Source of the DNA: JANQEU01 sp965228045
GTDB lineage: Bacteria; Bacteroidota; Bacteroidia; Cytophagales; Cyclobacteriaceae
Direction: 5' to 3'
NCBI GenBank assembly: GCA_965228045.1
Contig: OZ245789.1
Location: 4,588,001 to 4,652,000, forward strand
DNA: 64,000 bases
Part shown: positions 37,594 through 46,293 of the stretch, piece after piece
Position numbering within the stretch: position 1 is the stretch's first letter
Layout of the letters: the number at the start of each line of letters is the position of its first letter
The notes under the pieces: model-generated
What the model saw: the letters and a program-made list of their open reading frames with translations, nothing else
Database searches by the model: none
What the model was told of the DNA's origin: nothing
Position numbers and translations under genes: made by a program

Positions 37594-38120
37594 GCGATTT
37601 CCTTTTTTTGATCCACCAGCTTTTTCAAACCAGTGGGACGAACGATTGATTCTCCTCTTATCTTCTCCTGTAATTTCATGAATCCACCAATCAGGGCTTC
37701 TGGTCTCGGAGGACAACCCGGCACATACACATCCACAGGTACGATCCGATCCACGCCTTTCACCACATGATAGCCGTGTTCCCAATAGGGACCTCCGCAG
37801 TTGGAGCAGGATCCCATGGAAATAACGTATCGCGGCTCTGGCATTTGATCATACAATCTCCGGAGACGGTCAGCCATTTTGAACGTCACGGTACCAGCGA
37901 CTATCATGACATCGGAAATTCTGGGCGAAGGTCTTGGAAGGATTCCAAAACGGTCCATATCATAACCCGATGTCATGGTACTCATCATCTCAATGGCACA
38001 GCAAGCCAGGCCAAAGCCCATCGGCCATAGACTGGACAATCGCGCCCAATTGATCAGGTCTTCGAATTTAGTGATGATCACACCCCCACGGGTTAACTCC
38101 TGGTCCAAATATCCTTTCAA
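37590..38120 (-). CDS. nuoB: NADH-quinone oxidoreductase subunit B (PSST)
   Basis: 176 residues with all four ligands of cluster N2: Cys40-Cys41 (GLACCAIEMM), Cys105 (GSCSNCGG) and Cys136 (VPGCPPRPE). N2 passes electrons to quinone. The start overlaps nuoA by four bases and its stop overlaps the TTG start of nuoC. Sequence GYDMDRFGILPRPSPRISD is highly conserved. Confidence 0.97.
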   Translation of the reverse strand: MKGYLDQELTRGGVIITKFEDLINWARLSSLWPMGFGLACCAIEMMSTMTSGYDMDRFGILPRPSPRISDVMIVAGTVTFKMADRLRRLYDQMPEPRYVISMGSCSNCGGPYWEHGYHVVKGVDRIVPVDVYVPGCPPRPEALIGGFMKLQEKIRGESIVRPTGLKKLVDQKKEIA

Positions 38121-38584
38121 GCGTACTTCTTATTAATGTCTTTGTAAAGTTTTTCAGGTACGTTGGTTTTGAAATCCTCCTGTTCTCTTTTTGGTTTGAC
38201 CCAATCCAGCATTCCGTTTGCCCATACATATACCAACCCAACTGCCAGTATACCAATAAATATTATAGTTTCAGCAAGTGAGAACCAACCCCATAACCCA
38301 TTGGTTGCTGCAATTTTATCAGCATCACCAAAAACAATGGCCCATGGAAAAAGAAAAACGAGTTCTACTTCGAATAACAAGAAAACCAACGCGATAACAT
38401 AAAATCTAACGTTGAAAATGCCCCAGGCTGAACCCACAGGCACTTCACCGCTCTCGTAAGTGGACAGCTTTTCATCATCGGGTCTACTAGGTCTAAGTAG
38501 TCTACCGACAAATAGTGTTACAATTAGAAACATTGCTCCACCGGACAAAAACAACAGCACAATGCCGAACCCGGAAATTTCCAT
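38117..38584 (-). CDS. nuoA: NADH-quinone oxidoreductase subunit A
   Basis: 155 residues with three membrane helices: the first at 5-25 with FLIVTLFVGRLLRP, then the conserved loop KLSTYESGEVPVGSAWGIFNVRFYVIALVFLLFEVELVFLFPWA (in pieces), and a third helix. The C-terminal tail after the last helix is longer than in E. coli NuoA. It lies 21 bases after the LON-domain gene. Confidence 0.95.
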   Translation of the reverse strand: MEISGFGIVLLFLSGGAMFLIVTLFVGRLLRPSRPDDEKLSTYESGEVPVGSAWGIFNVRFYVIALVFLLFEVELVFLFPWAIVFGDADKIAATNGLWGWFSLAETIIFIGILAVGLVYVWANGMLDWVKPKREQEDFKTNVPEKLYKDINKKYA

Positions 38585-38605
38585 GGGCGAAAGTTAAGGG
38601 ATGAT

Positions 38606-39235
38606 TTAGAATTTTAGCGGATCAAGGTTTTTAAAGTGACCATTAAGATTGATGCGCTCCCTGGCTCTTTCTGCTCTTTCCAGGGCTGGCAAAACTCTTT
38701 TCAGGTGCTCCACTACGTAGCTCTGGCGTTCAATTTCCACAGGCATTTTGAGTATCTCATATTCCTCCTCCGGCGTCAATCCGATTTTATGGATGATCTC
38801 GTACATTGGTGTGGCTCTGTCCACATTCAGTTTTTCCTCCATTCTAAGCCAGCTGAACAATTCCTGAACAAGGTCGATCATTCTGACTCTAAGGTCATTG
38901 TCCTCCCGTTCATCCTGATGAATCTCTTCCACCAGTCCGCCGGCATAAAGACGATCTTTCCAGGGGTTATCAAATCTTAAAACTCTGATCGGATTCAGAC
39001 CTTTGGTTTTGATATCCATACGTCCATCCTCATAAAGCTTGGTAAGCTCGATGATTTCCATCTCTGTACCATACTCTATTTTATTGTTGACATAGGAAGG
39101 AATCCCAAAAGTGGATTTTTTTTCCAGGCAGTCATTGATAAGCTGCTTATACCTGGGCTCAAAAACATGCAAATTCAGATGCTCTCCGGGAAATGCAACC
39201 AGATTTAATGGAAATAATCCTAACTCCTTTTCCAT
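38606..39235 (-). CDS. LON substrate-binding (N-terminal) domain protein
   Basis: 209 residues. LGLFPLNLVAFPGEHLNLHVFEPRYKQLINDCLEKKSTFGI (pieces) is the start of the LON N-terminal PUA-like domain, and an alpha-helical C-terminal part follows. No AAA+ or protease domain is present. Stand-alone LON domains are common in Bacteroidota and their role is not clear; they may bind misfolded protein or RNA. Its place just ahead of nuoA suggests co-transcription. Confidence 0.88.
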   Translation of the reverse strand: MEKELGLFPLNLVAFPGEHLNLHVFEPRYKQLINDCLEKKSTFGIPSYVNNKIEYGTEMEIIELTKLYEDGRMDIKTKGLNPIRVLRFDNPWKDRLYAGGLVEEIHQDEREDNDLRVRMIDLVQELFSWLRMEEKLNVDRATPMYEIIHKIGLTPEEEYEILKMPVEIERQSYVVEHLKRVLPALERAERARERINLNGHFKNLDPLKF

Positions 39236-39316
39236 ACGAAATTAACGCTGTGCATTTTTGAAAGTTCTGAGTTCAAAGGGAAATCTTATTTAATTAACTT
39301 TCCTTTTTCCGCTAAG

Positions 39317-39829
39317 ATGAACATTGTCAGAATAGATTGTGGCAGATTAATCCCTGGTCTTTATACCCTGGTCGCCTCCATGATCATGGCATTGGCCTAT
39401 TTCGGCATTTTTCTGCACACATCGCCAACCTTATTTATCATTTTTGGAATCATTCTTTCACCCATTCTACCCATTCTCTGGACTACCAGGACAATCATTG
39501 AAATCAATCCGACAGAAAAGTACAGTTGGGAATTTTACTGGATACTCGGTCTAAAAATTGGTGACAAGGTTTATTACGAAGGTATTGAGAAAATATATGT
39601 AAATGAAGTGGGGATGTCCAGAAGGATGACTTCATACGGTGGCCATGTTTCTACCGAGCGATTTTCAGAGTACGTTGGATTTATAAAGTTTTCAGACGGC
39701 ACTACGCTGGAGCTAGATCGTAAAAGAAATAAAACCAAAGTACTCCAGGGTCTTACCAGGGTAGCGAAAAAACTAAACACTCCTCTGATCGACAATACAA
39801 AATCGCAAGACAAACAGAAAGCCGAATGA
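39317..39829 (+). CDS. small membrane protein with PH-like C-terminal domain
   Basis: 170 residues, with two hydrophobic segments (LYTLVASMIMALAYFGIFL; LFIIFGIILSPILPILW) followed by a beta-rich cytoplasmic part (IIEINPTEKYSWEFYWILGLKIGDKVYYEGIEKIYV in pieces; FIKFSDGTTLELDRKRNK). The layout is like bacterial PH-domain or YcxB-like proteins. Function unknown. It ends four bases before the convergent symporter gene. Confidence 0.7.
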   Translation: MNIVRIDCGRLIPGLYTLVASMIMALAYFGIFLHTSPTLFIIFGIILSPILPILWTTRTIIEINPTEKYSWEFYWILGLKIGDKVYYEGIEKIYVNEVGMSRRMTSYGGHVSTERFSEYVGFIKFSDGTTLELDRKRNKTKVLQGLTRVAKKLNTPLIDNTKSQDKQKAE

Positions 39830-39832
39830 TGC

Positions 39833-41542
39833 CTAGTCCGGTGTTTTAATACCCGGCCAATCCTCTTTGAAAGAAACCCAGAATTCTTTTATGGTTTGCT
39901 TCATTTCCTTCCTAAGGATCAGAAGACCAACGAGATTCGGGATTGTCATCAATGCGATTGTGATGTTTGCAAGTGTCCAAATGATCGTGGTGTCAGCAAA
40001 AGAGGCAAAGAAAAACCCAATCACATAGATTATCCTGTAGTAGATGATGTATTGAGATCCAAATAAGAAATTGGTGGCTATTCCTCCATAGTACGACCAG
40101 CTAATGGCTGTAGAAAATGCAAACAACATCAAACCAATAGAGACAATATATTGACCAAAGTCACCAAAGAATCCTTCGTTGAAAGCAACAGTTGTCAGAG
40201 GAGCACTGTGCAGCAGGGATTTACCTGAGATGACAACTTCCGAATCATAAGAAATACTACCATCGACCACGGGAATTGTACCAGAAAATGGTTGCCCGTT
40301 TAAAGAAACTCTTGTATTCTCTGCAAATGATTCCGCAACGATCAGCGTCACATCCCCCAGAATCTTTCCGTCCCGTACATTTAGCTCACCCTCAAATAAG
40401 TCAATACTTTTCTTTCCGATGAGGTGATCTCTGACTGCCAGTCTATGTGCATCATCAGACTCATCATAAATCCCTTGCGCCACCACAATGTCAGAATACT
40501 GAAATTCATTCTCGTATTTTTTGGCCCATGCTCCGGACGACAAAAGAACCAGTCCTGTTATGGTACATATGATAATGGTATCGATGAAGGGTTCCAGAAT
40601 GGCTACCATGCCCTCTGATACTGGCTCATGGGCTCTTGCAGCGGCATGCGCGATCGGAGCGGAACCTTGTCCCGCTTCATTGGAAAACAATCCCCGATTC
40701 ACACCTCTATTGAAAGCAAAGGCGAGGTTAGCACCCAAAAAACCCCCAAGGGCGGCACTACCTGTGAACATATCACTAAATATGGCCACAATGGAAGGTC
40801 CTATATTAGCGAAATTATAAAGTATGACACTGAATGCTCCAAGAAAGTAAACCACTGCCATGAAGGGCACCAGTTTTTCCGTCACCTTCACGATCCGCTT
40901 GATCCCTCCAAGAATGACGAGGGCCAGAATGACGGCCAGAACAGCTCCTGTGATCCACTGTCGAATACCAAACGTGGTGAAGAGTGAATTCGCGATGTTA
41001 TTGATCTGTGGGAGGTTGCCTGTCCCGAAAGAAGACAAAATCGTAGCGAAAGCAAAGATGGTTCCTAACCAAATCCCGGTTTTGAGAGTCTTTCCGGACT
41101 TCAACTTTATGTTGAGTCTGTGTTTCATGTAGTACATAGGGCCACCTGCCATCAGGCCTTCGGAAGTTTTTTCCCTGTATTTATGTGAAAGGGTAACCTC
41201 CACAAATTTCGTAGTCATTCCGAGAAAGGCAGTCACCAGCATCCAGAACAAGGCGGCCGGTCCACCCAGGTGAACAGCCAGCGCCACACCTCCAATATTA
41301 CCGGTACCTACTGTGCCAGAAAGTGCAGTGGCAAGAGCCTGGAAGTGAGAAGCATCCCCCTCATCGCCCTCCTTGTCAAACTTGCCCCGAACTACCTTGA
41401 ATGCAAAACCCAAATATCGAAGTTGAGGGAATCCAAGGTAGATGGTAAAGAATAGCCCTGTTCCCAGCAATAAGTACACAAACCAATCCGACCCTCCTAT
41501 AAACCCATCGATGGTACTTAAAAACTCATTTACCTCAAGCAT
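39833..41542 (-). CDS. alanine/glycine:cation (AGCS) symporter with extracytoplasmic insert
   Basis: 569 residues from the ATG at 41542 (a TTG at 41575 is possible). About 11 helices, with family motifs GTVGTGNIGGVALAVHLGGPAALFWM, FNRGVNRGLFSNEAGQGSAPIAHAAA and TKFVEVTLSHKYR. It imports small neutral amino acids with sodium. A soluble segment of roughly 100 residues (bases about 40170-40500: SESDDAHRL to LLHSAPLTTVAF) is inserted between two helices; it is absent from short AGCS members and looks beta-rich. Confidence 0.9.
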   Translation of the reverse strand: MLEVNEFLSTIDGFIGGSDWFVYLLLGTGLFFTIYLGFPQLRYLGFAFKVVRGKFDKEGDEGDASHFQALATALSGTVGTGNIGGVALAVHLGGPAALFWMLVTAFLGMTTKFVEVTLSHKYREKTSEGLMAGGPMYYMKHRLNIKLKSGKTLKTGIWLGTIFAFATILSSFGTGNLPQINNIANSLFTTFGIRQWITGAVLAVILALVILGGIKRIVKVTEKLVPFMAVVYFLGAFSVILYNFANIGPSIVAIFSDMFTGSAALGGFLGANLAFAFNRGVNRGLFSNEAGQGSAPIAHAAARAHEPVSEGMVAILEPFIDTIIICTITGLVLLSSGAWAKKYENEFQYSDIVVAQGIYDESDDAHRLAVRDHLIGKKSIDLFEGELNVRDGKILGDVTLIVAESFAENTRVSLNGQPFSGTIPVVDGSISYDSEVVISGKSLLHSAPLTTVAFNEGFFGDFGQYIVSIGLMLFAFSTAISWSYYGGIATNFLFGSQYIIYYRIIYVIGFFFASFADTTIIWTLANITIALMTIPNLVGLLILRKEMKQTIKEFWVSFKEDWPGIKTPD

Positions 41543-41572
41543 AAAATCAATATTTGGTTTTTGTGAATCCGG

Positions 41573-41607
41573 CAAAAATAAGGGTTTTTAATTACCGGTT
41601 TCCCAAT
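41573..41607 (-). promoter_or_regulatory. candidate Bacteroidota-type promoter of the symporter gene
   Basis: On the minus strand TATTTTTG (revcomp of 41573-41580) fits the -7 element TAnnTTTG exactly, and ATTG (revcomp of 41604-41607) lies 23 bases upstream, one mismatch from the TTTG -33 element. The ATG at 41542 follows about 31 bases later. The spacing is at the long end of the usual range. Confidence 0.3.
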
Positions 41608-41732
41608 GAAACCCGGCCTTTCGTGAAAACTATGAATGCGGATGATTAGACATTTAAATGGTATGCGCTGAATGAAATTCAGGATCAGCTGAGAAAAATT
41701 AACAGGTTGTGGATATTTTTATCCGGTAACAA

Positions 41733-42236
41733 ATGAGTGACAGTTCAAAATATGATTTGAGAGCCCTGGTGAAAGAGGACTGGGAGTCTGTTTCCAGTAT
41801 TTACAAGCTGGGAATTGAAACGGGTATAGCGACCTTGGAGACCGATGTTCCTTCCTGGGACTCCTGGGACCAATCACATCTAAAACATTCCCGGTGGGTG
41901 ATTTCTGACAGAAGCCAAATCCGGGGTTGGATAGCGCTATCCCCTGTCTCGGACCGATGTGTCTACGGAGGTGTGGCCGAGGTAAGTGTGTATGTAGATC
42001 CTGCGTTTTCAGGAAGGGGACTGGGAAGCAGACTGATCACAGCGGCCATTGAGTCCTCCGAAAATCAAGGCATCTGGACACTCAATGCTGCCCTTTTTCG
42101 GGATAACATAGGCAGCCAGAAATTACATGAGAAATGTGGATTCAGACAGATAGGATACAGAGAAAAAATCGGTAAACTTCGCGGCAGATGGATGGACACA
42201 CTTCTCTACGAACGCAGAAGTCAAAAAATATTTTAG
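41733..42236 (+). CDS. GNAT N-acetyltransferase, phosphinothricin acetyltransferase-like
   Basis: 167 residues. The acetyl-CoA loop V-x-x-x-x-R/Q-G-x-G is seen as FSGRGLGSRLI, preceded by AEVSVYVDPA, and the C-terminal LHEKCGFRQIGYREKIGKLRGRWMDTLLYER (pieces) is characteristic of the Pat/YncA group, which acetylate amino acid derivatives and analogues such as phosphinothricin or methionine sulfoximine. Substrate is unproven. Single gene with its own upstream gap of 157-190 bases. Confidence 0.85.
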   Translation: MSDSSKYDLRALVKEDWESVSSIYKLGIETGIATLETDVPSWDSWDQSHLKHSRWVISDRSQIRGWIALSPVSDRCVYGGVAEVSVYVDPAFSGRGLGSRLITAAIESSENQGIWTLNAALFRDNIGSQKLHEKCGFRQIGYREKIGKLRGRWMDTLLYERRSQKIF

Positions 42237-42327
42237 AAGACGAAATAATCGGATTTTTTAAGAATTAATTCCTGCAGGGGACTGTTATTTTTCTGTCAAA
42301 CAATTCTATTCAATATAATTCCATAAT

Positions 42328-43587
42328 ATGAACATACCTGACCTCGATCTGCCACGGATCGTGATCATTGGCAGTGGGTTTGCCGGGCTCAAATTCACAA
42401 AGTATATCAGTAGTAAACATTACCAGACCGTGCTGATAGATAGAAACAATTATCACACTTTCCAGCCACTTATGTATCAGGTAGCTACTGCGGGTCTGGA
42501 ACCAGATAGCATAGTTTATCCCATCAGGAAAGTCTTCAAAGGGAAAAAGCATTTTCATTTTCGTATGGCCGAGGTGCAATCCATAGATGAGGAGAAAAAG
42601 GTGGTGAAAACCGATATAGGATCCATTTCATACGATCACCTGGTCATCGCAACTGGAGCAGAATCTAATTTCTTTGGGATAGAAAACATCAAAAAGCATT
42701 CATATCCAATGAAAAACCTGTTGGAGTCCCTGGACCTTAGAAGTGTGATCCTCCAAAATTTTGAGAAATCTTTGAATACACCCGATCTCAACGAGCGTGA
42801 AACGCTTATGAATTTTGTGATCGTGGGAGCTGGTCCTACCGGTGTTGAGCTTGCAGGTGCGCTTTCCGAATTGAAAAAGCATATCCTGCCAACGGATTAT
42901 CCGGATCTGGACATTAGAAGAATGCAAATCCACATCGTAGAAGCCTCCAAAAGAGTACTGCCCAGTATGAGTGAACACGCCTCCGAAAAAGCAGAGAAAT
43001 TTTTGAGGAAAATTGGTGTCAACGTCTGGCTTAATATGATGGTAAAGGACTATGATGGCAATCAAGTGACCACCACAAAGAAGACTTTTGAAACCAAGAA
43101 CATGATCTGGACGGCTGGTGTTCAGGGAGCTCCACCCATGGGTATCAACGCCATGATATCCAAGAACAAGCGAATAGAAGTAAATTCCTTCAACCAACTT
43201 ATCGACAAACCCGATGTCTTTGCCATTGGGGATGTATCCATTATCATTTCGGATGATGAATCCAATCAGGCGATGCTGGCATCAGTAGCCGGTCAGCAAG
43301 GAAAGCACCTTGCCAAAAACCTTAATCGTAAAGCACGCAATCGACAGATGTTACCGTTCAAATACAGAGATATGGGCACAATGGCCACGGTGGGCAGAAA
43401 TCTGGCTCTGGTAGATTTTCCCTTTTGGAAATTTGGTGGATTCCTGGCCTGGTTTGTATGGATGTTTGTACACCTTATGCTACTGGTAGACTTTAGAAGT
43501 AAGCTTATTGTATTTGCCAACTGGGCCTGGAGCTACCTGAACTATGACCGAGGCACCAGACTCATTGTAAGAAAGGTAAAGCGATAA
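42328..43587 (+). CDS. ndh: type II NADH:quinone dehydrogenase (NDH-2)
   Basis: 419 residues. FAD site RIVIIGSGFAGLKFTKYI at residues 10-27, NYHTFQPLMYQVATAGLEPD, NAD site FVIVGAGPTGVELAGALSEL, quinone-region AIGDVSIII, and a hydrophobic tail (FGGFLAWFVWMFVHLMLLVDF; FANWAWSYLNYDRGTRLIVR) that anchors it to the membrane. It oxidises NADH without pumping protons, a second entry to the quinone pool next to complex I. It ends directly against the convergent response-regulator gene. Confidence 0.93.
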   Translation: MNIPDLDLPRIVIIGSGFAGLKFTKYISSKHYQTVLIDRNNYHTFQPLMYQVATAGLEPDSIVYPIRKVFKGKKHFHFRMAEVQSIDEEKKVVKTDIGSISYDHLVIATGAESNFFGIENIKKHSYPMKNLLESLDLRSVILQNFEKSLNTPDLNERETLMNFVIVGAGPTGVELAGALSELKKHILPTDYPDLDIRRMQIHIVEASKRVLPSMSEHASEKAEKFLRKIGVNVWLNMMVKDYDGNQVTTTKKTFETKNMIWTAGVQGAPPMGINAMISKNKRIEVNSFNQLIDKPDVFAIGDVSIIISDDESNQAMLASVAGQQGKHLAKNLNRKARNRQMLPFKYRDMGTMATVGRNLALVDFPFWKFGGFLAWFVWMFVHLMLLVDFRSKLIVFANWAWSYLNYDRGTRLIVRKVKR

Positions 43588-43974
43588 TCAGTTTGTGGTT
43601 TCGATTGCATGGTGGATCGCTTCCTCAATCTCAGCCGCATTGAATGGTTTCGTGAAATACCTGTTGATCACATTATCATCCAGAGCCCTGGCTATGTCCA
43701 CGTTGTACTCATAAGCTGTCAATATGTAATAATGGATTTTGTCATAATGTTTTCTTGCATTCTTGATAAAATCAATGCCATTCATTTCTGGCATCCGCAT
43801 GTCACTTATTACCACAATAATTTCATTATGATGGTTTTCCAGAACCTTAAGGCCTTCCTTTCCGGATTTGGCCGTCAATACATGATATTTATCTTCGAAA
43901 TTGGCACGAAAAAGAAAGAGGTTGGGATCCTCATCATCGACGTACAGTAAAGTGATTTCAGGTTGTTTTGACAT
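43588..43974 (-). CDS. single-domain response regulator
   Basis: 128 residues consisting only of a receiver domain: acidic pair in LLYVDDED, phospho-acceptor Asp in VVISDMRMPEMNG, Thr in YILTAY and Lys in RYFTKPF. No output domain. It lies 20 bases after the histidine kinase gene and so is its likely partner; signalling must pass to another protein. Confidence 0.93.
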   Translation of the reverse strand: MSKQPEITLLYVDDEDPNLFLFRANFEDKYHVLTAKSGKEGLKVLENHHNEIIVVISDMRMPEMNGIDFIKNARKHYDKIHYYILTAYEYNVDIARALDDNVINRYFTKPFNAAEIEEAIHHAIETTN

Positions 43975-43994
43975 TAATGCGAGTGTTCGGCGAT

Positions 43995-46157
43995 TTACTT
44001 TAACATTTTTAAGCGGATAATTGTTTCAGTACCCTTCCCTTCTTCAGAAAAGATTTCAAATTCCCCATCGTGCTCCTCAATAATTGCACTGGTGATAAAA
44101 AGGCCCAATCCTGTACCTTCTCCTGGCGCTTTGGTAGTAAAAAAGGGATCCATAATCTTATCAAGATTTTGTTCTGATATACCTACTCCGTTGTCCTTAA
44201 TTGAAATCTCAATTTTGTCCTGTGATAGTTTTGTTTCTATGGTAATAAGACCTCCTTCCTCAATGGCATCTGCAGAATTACTCAAAACATTTAGAATGGC
44301 CTGATGCAGCTTGCCAGATCCACCGATGCACTTTAGCGGTTCGTTGTGATATTTTTTAATAACACTGGTTTTCTGTTTAAGCTTATTATGAAGAATGATG
44401 AGGCAATTGTCAATAATTTCATGCAGGTCACATAATTCGTTCAGGGATGAACCGTGATGACTAAAATGACCAAGACTTTTTACAATTTCGGAGGCTCGAC
44501 CCACCCCTTCATTGACTACTTCTATGAATGGTTTGGTCCGGTTCTTCAGAGCTTCCGGAGCATCGCTCAACTCCATTGATAATCCCCGCACTCCGCCCAA
44601 AATAAAATTCAAAGGATTATTTATCTCATGGCCGATCCCTGCTGAAAGTACACCAAGAGAAGCCATCTTTTCCGCCTGAATCAGGCTTTTCTGTGTCTTT
44701 TTGAGGTCTTCAACCGCCTGTTCCAGCTCCACATTTCTCGATTGCAACGTGCTGTTGGTCTCGATTAACTGAGAGGTCCTCTCATTCACCAGCACCTGCA
44801 ACTTATCCGCTTGCTCCTCAAGTTGCTCTTTCGCTTCATTCAAAACTGTCACATCATTTCCAATCAGGACCAATTCCTTAATCTCACCACTATCGCCATA
44901 CAGATTCAAAGAATTCCAGGAAATTGTTCTCTTTTCATCTGTCTTGGTGCTTAACACCATTTCAAAGTTTCTGACCGGACCTTTTTCTAACTCAGCTAGA
45001 AAATCCGAAACCTGGGCCAGAGATTTCCCCGGATATAAAGTCTTCCACCAATTGTGCCCCATTAATTCCTGTTCGGCAAAGCCAGTTATTTTCTGAGCGG
45101 CTGGGTTGACGAAAGTACAATTGCCAGACGGGTCAATTCCCACAAGCAACGCCGGCGTTCCTCTAATAATACTTGTGCTGTAATCTCTTTCATAGCTTAA
45201 CTGATTCATGTACTCCGATTCCTGGCGGAGAAAGTACCGGTACCCGAAATTCACCAGCCCGATCATCAAAATATAAGCCAACAGCACTAATCTGAACCTT
45301 CTCCAAAATTCCCAAAACAGAATATCAGAATTGACCATCACATACAAGCTATGATCGAGATTAGCCTGATCGGCGATGACTCCTATTACCGAGGTCTCAG
45401 TACCGGAATTGAAGGCATTGAAACTTATCAACTGATCCATAGTGTCAGTGACAATTATATCGTTGAGCAAATCAAACTCCTCACTTACCGTATTCTCATA
45501 ATCACCCGGATCTGTCGGATATTTGATTTGAATGGTATTGAAGGTGTTGTTAATGAATAACAGGGAGTATCTGTCATCAAATCCAAAACTCCTGATGTCT
45601 TCATACAGGCTTTCATATTGAATGGCGGTGGTATTGATGGCAATCAGACTATCATTTTCATCTCTGATGGGAACTCTTATGGGCATAATCCAATCATCCA
45701 CCTGAGGAAAATAGTAAGACTCTCCAATTACCAGACCTTTGGAATCATGTACCTGAAAAAATGACCTTTTGGTAAGAGGCGACTGAGAGAGATTCGGCAC
45801 TCCTTCCCGGCTATCCCCTGTAAACACGATAAGCGAACCATCCGGATTGGCCAAACCAAATGCCAGGAACTCGTTGTAGAGTTCCAATGCCTCTCCTGCA
45901 ATGTTCAGGCGCTTTGATTCAGCACCCGGACCAGTAATTGCAAGCATTCTTTCTCCTACACTTATGAGACCCAATTCCCTCTGATAAAAAGTTAGCTCAA
46001 GATATCTGTCAATAACTGATGCTGTGTGAGAAAGATCCGCTAATCGTTCCTGTCTTGTATCCTCCCATAGCCAATACCCTACCAGTACCATAACAATGGT
46101 GAAGCTAAGAAGCACCAGAATAAATATTGATTTTAGGACAGATTGAATTCTACCCAT
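43995..46157 (-). CDS. hybrid-free sensor histidine kinase with dCache-like and PAS domains
   Basis: 720 residues. An N-terminal helix (IFILVLLSFTIVMVLVGYWLW) and a second helix near residue 290 (FRLVLLAYILMIGLVNFGYRYFL) bracket a large periplasmic sensor with a Cache-like layout. A PAS domain follows (STSIIRGTPALLVGIDPSGNCTFVN in pieces), then a coiled coil, HisKA box MASLGVLSAGIGHEINNPLNFILGG with the phospho-acceptor His, and HATPase motifs NVLSNSADAIEEGG, DNGVGIS and GEGTGLGLF. Ligand unknown. It is divergent from the Crp/Fnr gene. Confidence 0.92.
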   Translation of the reverse strand: MGRIQSVLKSIFILVLLSFTIVMVLVGYWLWEDTRQERLADLSHTASVIDRYLELTFYQRELGLISVGERMLAITGPGAESKRLNIAGEALELYNEFLAFGLANPDGSLIVFTGDSREGVPNLSQSPLTKRSFFQVHDSKGLVIGESYYFPQVDDWIMPIRVPIRDENDSLIAINTTAIQYESLYEDIRSFGFDDRYSLLFINNTFNTIQIKYPTDPGDYENTVSEEFDLLNDIIVTDTMDQLISFNAFNSGTETSVIGVIADQANLDHSLYVMVNSDILFWEFWRRFRLVLLAYILMIGLVNFGYRYFLRQESEYMNQLSYERDYSTSIIRGTPALLVGIDPSGNCTFVNPAAQKITGFAEQELMGHNWWKTLYPGKSLAQVSDFLAELEKGPVRNFEMVLSTKTDEKRTISWNSLNLYGDSGEIKELVLIGNDVTVLNEAKEQLEEQADKLQVLVNERTSQLIETNSTLQSRNVELEQAVEDLKKTQKSLIQAEKMASLGVLSAGIGHEINNPLNFILGGVRGLSMELSDAPEALKNRTKPFIEVVNEGVGRASEIVKSLGHFSHHGSSLNELCDLHEIIDNCLIILHNKLKQKTSVIKKYHNEPLKCIGGSGKLHQAILNVLSNSADAIEEGGLITIETKLSQDKIEISIKDNGVGISEQNLDKIMDPFFTTKAPGEGTGLGLFITSAIIEEHDGEFEIFSEEGKGTETIIRLKMLK

Positions 46158-46293
46158 TAGGTAAGGCGTTGGACGATTTAGAGCGATAAAGATAAAAGGA
46201 TGATCAAAGAATACTAATAGTCAATATGTCCAGGACGGATTATTTTTGGTCGCTGTCAGATATTTTGATACTGTTTTCAAAAAATCATTACAA

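Noticed and set aside
37594..37785. N-terminal extension of nuoC with Cys-rich sequence
   Set aside because: It is nuoB read out of frame; the TTG at 37593 gives the normal NuoC length.
40424..41132. Several plus-strand open frames inside the symporter gene
   Set aside because: Lie opposite well-conserved AGCS motifs; no start context or family likeness.
42700..43197. Minus-strand open frame of 165 residues inside ndh
   Set aside because: Antisense to conserved NAD-binding region; shadow frame.
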